A stretch of DNA of 64,000 nt, taken from assembly GCA_014529385.2 (NCBI GenBank), contig CM043964.1, positions 532,997 to 596,996 on the forward strand, read 5' to 3'. Origin of the DNA: Adiantum capillus-veneris (Eukaryota; Streptophyta; Polypodiopsida; Polypodiales; Pteridaceae). Numbering within the stretch: the first letter of the stretch is position 1; each line of letters begins with the position of its first letter. Position numbers and translations under genes: made by a program. The notes below the pieces were generated by a model. It did no database searches. It saw only the letters and a program-made list of their open reading frames with translations, and was not told the origin of the DNA. Positions 58,730-64,000 of this stretch are shown one piece after another.

Positions 58730-58854
58730 TGTTTGTGGGCATCCATCATTCACTTGTTTCCCTCTCAACCTTTTTCCCTGACCTCTATATCTCCTAATCT
58801 TAGGGAATGTACATATAAAGCTTTATACTCACAAAAAAAAAAAAAAAAAAAAAA
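58730..58854 (+). repeat. LTR-like start and 22-base A run
   Basis: A purine tract (AGGAAGGGGGGAG) is followed by TGTTTGTGGG, the form of a polypurine tract and LTR start. The sequence runs 103 bp to 22 consecutive A (58833-58854). It may be the polyadenylated end of a transcript copied back into DNA, or a chance A run. Confidence 0.45.
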
Positions 58855-60347
58855 CGAGCAAGAGCAATTAGCAAACGAGTATGCACAATAAAAGTCAAAA
58901 CATTGACTCATACCTGCACATGTCACATCTGGTACAGTGAAACAGAAACCTATGCCATAAAACACCTTTGATCCTCATCACTTGAGTGATGGAGGGTAGG
59001 TAAGATTAGTACGATAGGAGTGTTTTTGTTTTAGAGTCAAGAGATTAGCAAAGTTCTCTTTTCCCACTGATGTTCCTCCTAGAGGTATTGTTTGTGTTTC
59101 ATAGTATGTACAGGAGCGTGTTGCTATTGATAGGATTTGGACCTTCATGGAACCTTTCTCTCGTTCACACTTCAAATCAAGCGCGACCATCAACACAAAC
59201 AGGTGTTTCTTGTCCATTATCATTGCCCCTTATCTTTTTGCATCCATGTTTGTCTGCTTTGATTGTGATTGGTAGCATAATATTCAGCGCATTGGCTTAG
59301 TATCAAACATTTAATTCAATGTAATGTTTTGTCATAATCAGTTGTCTAGGTTTAAAAATCAAGCAGTCCGACTAAGCTAGTTTGACCAAGCTAGGTATTA
59401 GAAATCTTCTCTTAATACCAGGGGGAATGCCTTCCTAATAAACAATGGTTACTTAGGTTCTTAATCCGATTTAGGCAGCATTGTATGAAATGTACTAGGG
59501 CTTTCTAGTGGGCTTAACCCTAGTGACCTTTAGCTTAAGTATTATAAAGGGAGTTTACTAATGTGATGAGCCTGGGGAGGGTAACAGTGTTATATGACCC
59601 CCCAAAGTTACAAAATTAAAATGTTGAAAATGAACAAACAAAAAATCAAAGTGCCACAATGTAAAATTTTAAGCTGGAAGAGAAATCTTAGCTTGATTTG
59701 GTACTTCACTCACATGTATTGCCTATGGTACTAGAGCCCTAGAGGTTCCCAATGTGGGCGCTTTTCCTTGAAAAGCAAAAAACCCAAGGCATACAAAATA
59801 AGCACACACATCAAAATTGAATCAATGTGAAAAGACCTTGGGGGGTCAAAGAAAAAGTAATCAGTCAGGCGATGATTTCATGAGAAATTCCTTTTATGGT
59901 AGCTTAACTACAAAGTTTTCTAGATATAGCCTCTAGTCAGCCCTCCAACATGAATACTTGGCTCTCGCGATTAAACAACTTAATTGACCACTGAAAATTA
60001 AGAAGCTTACCCATGGTATTAATATTCGATCTCTAGTGCCTTTCGACCATCAAATTAGTGACCCCAGACTTGTTTAATTTTTTAACTTTACATCTGTTTA
60101 TGCATTTGATTACATTGCAATTTAATGTTCATTGCTAACAAATTGTTTGAAATTCTTTTACCAATCAATTTGTCTACCTAAAACTGCATATGCTTTTTAA
60201 GAGAATGCATTTACTGTGCCAATGTTGTTTGATTTTGCAGTGACTGAAGAAGGCTAAGGACATTCATCTCAAATGCTCTTCCACCTCGACGAACCAGCTT
60301 CAACTCAATAGCTTCCGAGGACGGAATCTACATCAGGAAGGGGGGCA
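58855..60347. other. No gene recognised
   Basis: About 1.5 kb of AT-rich DNA with only short, unconvincing frames. Its end (AGGAAGGGGGGCA before TGTTAACC at 60348) again has the form of a polypurine tract followed by an LTR, so part of it may be the 3' untranslated end of a retroelement. Confidence 0.5.
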
Positions 60348-60632
60348 TGTTAACCCTCACGGCACACGGACACCCTATGATCTATAAACGTTGTATTATT
60401 TAGAGTCAGGCACCGGGCTTGTCGGACCAATAGGGAAAGGTAGAGTGATCGCCGATGAGAGGCGCACTCTAACTGGGACATTCAAGGGATTAGTTGGCTA
60501 AGCATGGGCGCCCAAGTGTGAATGGGGTGAGCTCCTATAAAAGCCAACTAAACCTAATTTTTACTCATTCTCTCATTTGTGCAATAGAAGAGTGCTCTTG
60601 CTCCATCTCCATCTTCTTCTTCTTCACCTCCT

Positions 60633-60671
<39 letters not shown>

Positions 60672-61115
60672 GAGAGTGTGTATGTGATCGAGCATTACGA
60701 AGGCACGACGGCGGCGAAGCGGTTGAGCGCGGGACGACTGCAGCTTCTTCTTCATCGCGGCGAGGAATCCACCACGAAGGCGAGCGTAGAGCGGTGAGTG
60801 ACACACCCTTTGTTCTCTTGAGTGTTAACCCTCACGGCACACGGACACCCATCACCTACGACGGACGTGTATTATGTATTCGATAGAGTCAGGTACCGGG
60901 CTTGTCGGTCCAATAGGGAAAGGTAGAGTGATCGTCGATGAGAGGCGCACTTTAACTTGGACATTCAAGGGATTAGTTGGTTAAGCATGGGCGCCCAAGT
61001 GTGAATGGGGTGAGCTCCTATAAAAGCCAACTAAACCTAATTTTTACTCATTCTCTCATTTGTGCAATTGAAGAGTGCTCTTGCTCCATCTCCATCTTCT
61101 TCTTCTTCACCTCCT

Positions 61116-61147
<32 letters not shown>

Positions 61148-61298
61148 GGAGAGTGTGTGTGCGATCGAGCATTACGAAGGCACGACGGCGGCGAAGCAAT
61201 TGAGCGCGGCACAACTGCAGCTTCTTCTTCATCGCGGCGAGGAATCCACCACGAAGGCGAGCGTAGAGCGGTGAGTGACACACCCTTTGTTTTCTTGA
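60348..61298 (+). repeat. 475-bp promoter/LTR-like unit in two tandem copies
   Basis: Units begin TGTTAACCCTCACGGCAC at 60348 and 60823. Each carries a TATA box (TATAAAAG at 60536 and 61019), a TG/AG microsatellite and a GC-rich stretch (ACGACGGCGGCGAAGC). A polypurine tract precedes the first copy. They probably are LTR copies, but the end of the unit is not the usual CA. Confidence 0.8.
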
Positions 61299-61505
61299 GC
61301 TTGCTAGTTTAGGCTTGTTGTGTGCTTGGAGCCGTTTGTGGCTCGCATACGGTGTATTGGCAAGTCCCTTGCTTCGACAGTGCGGCAAGGAGCGCACATT
61401 GAGCTTGCTAGTTTAGGCTTGTTGTGTGCTTGGAGCCGTTTGTGGATCGCATACGGTGTATTGGCAAGTCCCTTGCTTCGACAATGCGGCAAGGAGCGCA
61501 CAAAA
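61299..61505 (+). repeat. 104-bp tandem duplication before the long frame
   Basis: CTTGCTAGTTTAGGCTTGTT occurs at about 61300 and 61404; the copies differ at only a few bases. They lie between the promoter-like units and the ATG at 61512 and would be leader RNA. Confidence 0.9.
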
Positions 61506-61511
61506 GCGGAA

Positions 61512-63938
61512 ATGGAAAACAACACCAGGTTGCAGAAGATAGCAAAAATGGAAAGGATGCTAGAAGGGTTCGCTCTAGAAAGATCTCTACGAGGCGATGT
61601 AGGCGCCACTTGGAAACCTTCTAGTAGCACTTTCACACCGAGAACGAAGAATAGAAACAACCCAGCTTTTGAGCTGGACTGGTTCGAGAGGTACATCCAA
61701 GAAAGAAATGTTAGGGATGAACTAGAATTGCTACTAGAAGAGGAGGATCTCCAAACTTTGAGGGATCAGCTGAGGCCAACTTCGTGTGATCAGGAAACAC
61801 CGCCGCCATCTGCAAGGCCAGATACAAGTGAAAGGAAATCTAGCCCATCTGCTGAATCTACTTAGCATTCAGAAAACTCACATCGTGATGACAGAGTTCA
61901 CACACCGCCCAGTGAACAGGAAGAAGAGGAAGAAGAAGAAGAAGGAACAGATAGACACCCAAACACTGGAGCCATATCACAAAGTGATAAAGGAAAGCAA
62001 AAGGAGGTGGATCAGACTAAAGATAAAGCTTCTTCCTCTCAAGAAATTGAGTTGGAAGCTACTATAGATGAAGATTTGCAGTTAATGGCGACAATACTAA
62101 ACCGAACAAGACTACACAGTCAATGGTTAGCTAATCAGAACCGGTCCAACAAAATGAAGCTACAAAAAACTGATGAGGAAGTTCTGAGACTGCAAGAGCA
62201 AAGGGAGGAAACTCTAAAGCTAATCAACATCAGAGATGCTAAAATATTGGGGCTCAAAGGCACAGTAAATCTTCTCAAAGACAATTTACAAGAGTCGGAA
62301 GACTTCAATGCCATATGTGAAGATACAATAAATGTATTCCTTGAAGATGTCAGTGACAGAGACGAACACATCCAAAAGTTGGAAAAGGAAAAGCAAGATG
62401 CGCTGGAGACCATCAAAACTTTGCAAGTCGTCATCGATGACTTACAAATTGAACTCAAAGATTTGAGAGCAGTAACAGATATCCAAGCAAGAGAAATCAA
62501 ACGCGCTAAGAAGCAAAAAACGTCACTACCAACAACACCAGTACTCCACCCAGAAGAAGAAGTGGATGCCCTAAAGAGGGAGCTGGAGTTGGAAAGAAAA
62601 CAGCGTTTAATGATTGCTGAAAGTGCGCTTAGAGCAGAAGATCAACTACAAAGACAAATTTCAGACTTGCAAAGTGAACAACAACAAGGACCAGCTCCTG
62701 ACATTGAAATGGAAAGCATTGTTTCCACATCACTCAGAGAAGAAAATGAAAAATTGCACATTAGGTTAAAATAGTTAGAGGAATCTGCTGCTAAAAAAGA
62801 AATGGAATTTCAAGCTCTACAAATCAATAGTAGAACAATGGCCGCACAAATTGCAAGTCTACAAAGTGCAGGGCAGCACCAAGAGCAGGTACGAGTGCAC
62901 ATGGAGCCAGCAACAACGAATTTGGCTGGACTCGCCGAAGTATATGGGGGTCAAGATGAGTACGAGGATGATTCAGATGAACAGGAGGCACCAGATACGC
63001 AGACGGATCAAACCGGCTCCAAAGACGAAGAGACAGAAGAAGATTCAGTCATGAAATTGGAAGAGCAGAGGCTGGCCGAGCAGATGGAAAAACAAATAGA
63101 AATTATATGGTACAAGGCTATGCAACTCGAAAAGGAGTTGCTACAAGGGCTTTCCAGATCGGGCAAAACAGAAGCAGAGCTACGGAAGGAATGGAATGCA
63201 CCTATGTTACCCTATGCTCTGCTGAAGTACGAAACTCTAACACATCAACGGCAGCTCAAAAAAGAAGAACAAGTGTCAGTGTTTGAAGGAGAAGTACAGG
63301 ATAGGGAACAACAAAACAGAATAGTGGACAGCCAGCCAAAGTAGAGGCGTCAATGGCTATTGGATCACCCTAATAACCTGATCCACTTAGTCAACGCACC
63401 GCCTGAGCTGAGGAATGACAGAATGTTTTGCCCCACTCCCCGAACATACACCTATAGCCAACATAAAGCACTACAAAGCAGAAATCCGACATGGCTGAAT
63501 TATCCAGTAATGCCAGGGCCAGCAGAGGGAGAGAGAATATCCGGTTCTTACATGGTGAAAACCCTGCAGGGCGCCATAGCAGAATTCGGAGCCTCTCCTG
63601 ACCTATCCTGCAAGATGCCATGAAAGATAGCTCAAACATTTTTGGCCTGTCTCATAGTCTTCTCAGAAAGCTGGACATCAGAGTATATGAATACTGAAAG
63701 ACGCATCTCAGAGTTGTCATATGATCTAAGTGGGCCGCCAACAGAGCCAGTATTGTATGCCTATTTCAAACGGCTGATGTTTCTGCCAAGCTACCATCTC
63801 CAAACCTTTGAAGAAGCATTTTACACGGGCTTCTTCATGTACAAGTCAAAAAATTTTGGCCCATTAATGGCAAGTGAGTGTATGCGCTATGATGCATTTC
63901 TACATCAAATCACCCAAGAAAGGCGACAACGACAATGA
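61512..63938 (+). pseudogene. Long coiled-coil gag-like frame with four in-frame stops
   Basis: From the ATG at 61512 (MENNTRLQKIAKMERML) a single frame runs about 808 codons, crossed by TAG at 61863, TAG at 62772, TAG at 63342 and TGA at 63621, and ends with a TGA at 63936. The three TAGs suit Gln and the TGA suits Arg. The N-terminal part is basic with ELDWFERYIQERNVRDE; an acidic linker (EQEEEEEEEEG) follows; the middle is long coiled coil (ILGLKGTVNLLKDNLQES; ELELERKQRLMIAES). The C-terminal part is globular and aromatic (YEYMN-like SEYMNTERRISEL; FEEAFYTGFFMYKSKNFG). A polypurine tract and an LTR start follow 35-50 bp downstream, so it fills the whole interior of a retroelement. No protease or reverse transcriptase is seen, so the element would depend on others. 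The protein family is unknown to me. Confidence 0.6.
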
Positions 63939-63971
63939 AGACAAAGACGATCATGTCATGGTACACATGAA

Positions 63972-64000
63972 TTAGGAGGGGGGGAGTGTTGGAGCCCCAT
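63972..64000 (+). repeat. Polypurine tract and start of an LTR at the window edge
   Basis: TTAGGAGGGGGGGAG is followed by TGTTGGAGCCCCAT at 63987, the usual order of a polypurine tract and a 3' LTR. The LTR continues outside the window. Confidence 0.7.

Noticed and set aside
58730-58854. A processed retrocopy of the tnp2 transcript ending in the 22-base A run
   Set aside because: The tnp2 region still appears to contain intron-like gaps (near 56200 and 58241-58328), so a spliced mRNA was not the template.
1-64000. A changed genetic code in which TAG and TAA mean Gln
   Set aside because: Several stops are TGA at Arg positions or TAG/TGA at Trp positions, and the best-preserved frames end at ordinary TAA/TAG/TGA codons. 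C-to-T decay explains all three classes.

Overview
This window looks like nuclear DNA of a land plant with a large, transposon-filled genome. The LTR retrotransposons use the plant-typical primer-binding site TGGTATCAGAGC (initiator-Met tRNA). Copia, Ty3, LINE and CACTA lineages are all present, nested in one another, and no clearly intact cellular gene is visible. I cannot name the species; the mix would fit a seed-free plant or another large-genome plant, but that is inference.

Layout. 1-0.9 kb: tail of a decayed gag-like frame. 0.9-12.05 kb: Copia element A (minus), split by Copia element B (plus, 5501-11011, target duplication AACAG). 12.06-13.7 kb: decayed gag-like frame. 14.25-17.05 kb: a spliced, decayed gene whose protein resembles an RNase-H-like DNA-transposon transposase. 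17.4-26.1 kb: tandemly joined Ty3-like elements with 165-bp LTRs (family H, minus), one LTR split by the nearly intact Copia element C (plus, 19702-25140, target duplication ATCTC). 26.5-26.9 kb: a decayed histone H3-fold frame. 27.0-28.0 kb: a hierarchical palindrome. 28.2-31.4 kb: two unidentified gene-like regions (minus), at least one spliced. 32.1-32.7 kb: a coiled-coil frame. 33.15-33.95 kb: 5' end of LTR element F. 34.0-36.6 kb: Ty3 remnant (minus). 36.96-47.1 kb: a LINE (minus) split by Copia element D (minus, 40336-45824, target duplication GGAAG). 47.1-54.3 kb: a second F copy (minus), split by Copia element G (plus, 48165-53309, target duplication GAAAT). 54.3-55.6 kb: satellite-like repeats. 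56.0-58.7 kb: CACTA tnp2 pseudogene (plus). 60.3-61.5 kb: two successive tandem duplications of a promoter/LTR-like region. 61.5-63.94 kb: a long coiled-coil gag-like frame ending at a polypurine tract and the start of an LTR at the window edge.

Two themes tie the window together. First, insertion order can be read from perfect 5-bp target duplications: B is younger than A, C than H, D than the LINE, and G than F. Second, most premature stops, in unrelated frames, are what C-to-T changes would give (Gln CAG/CAA to TAG/TAA, Arg CGA to TGA, Trp TGG to TAG/TGA), while long reading frames are otherwise kept. That is the expected mark of decay in heavily methylated DNA.
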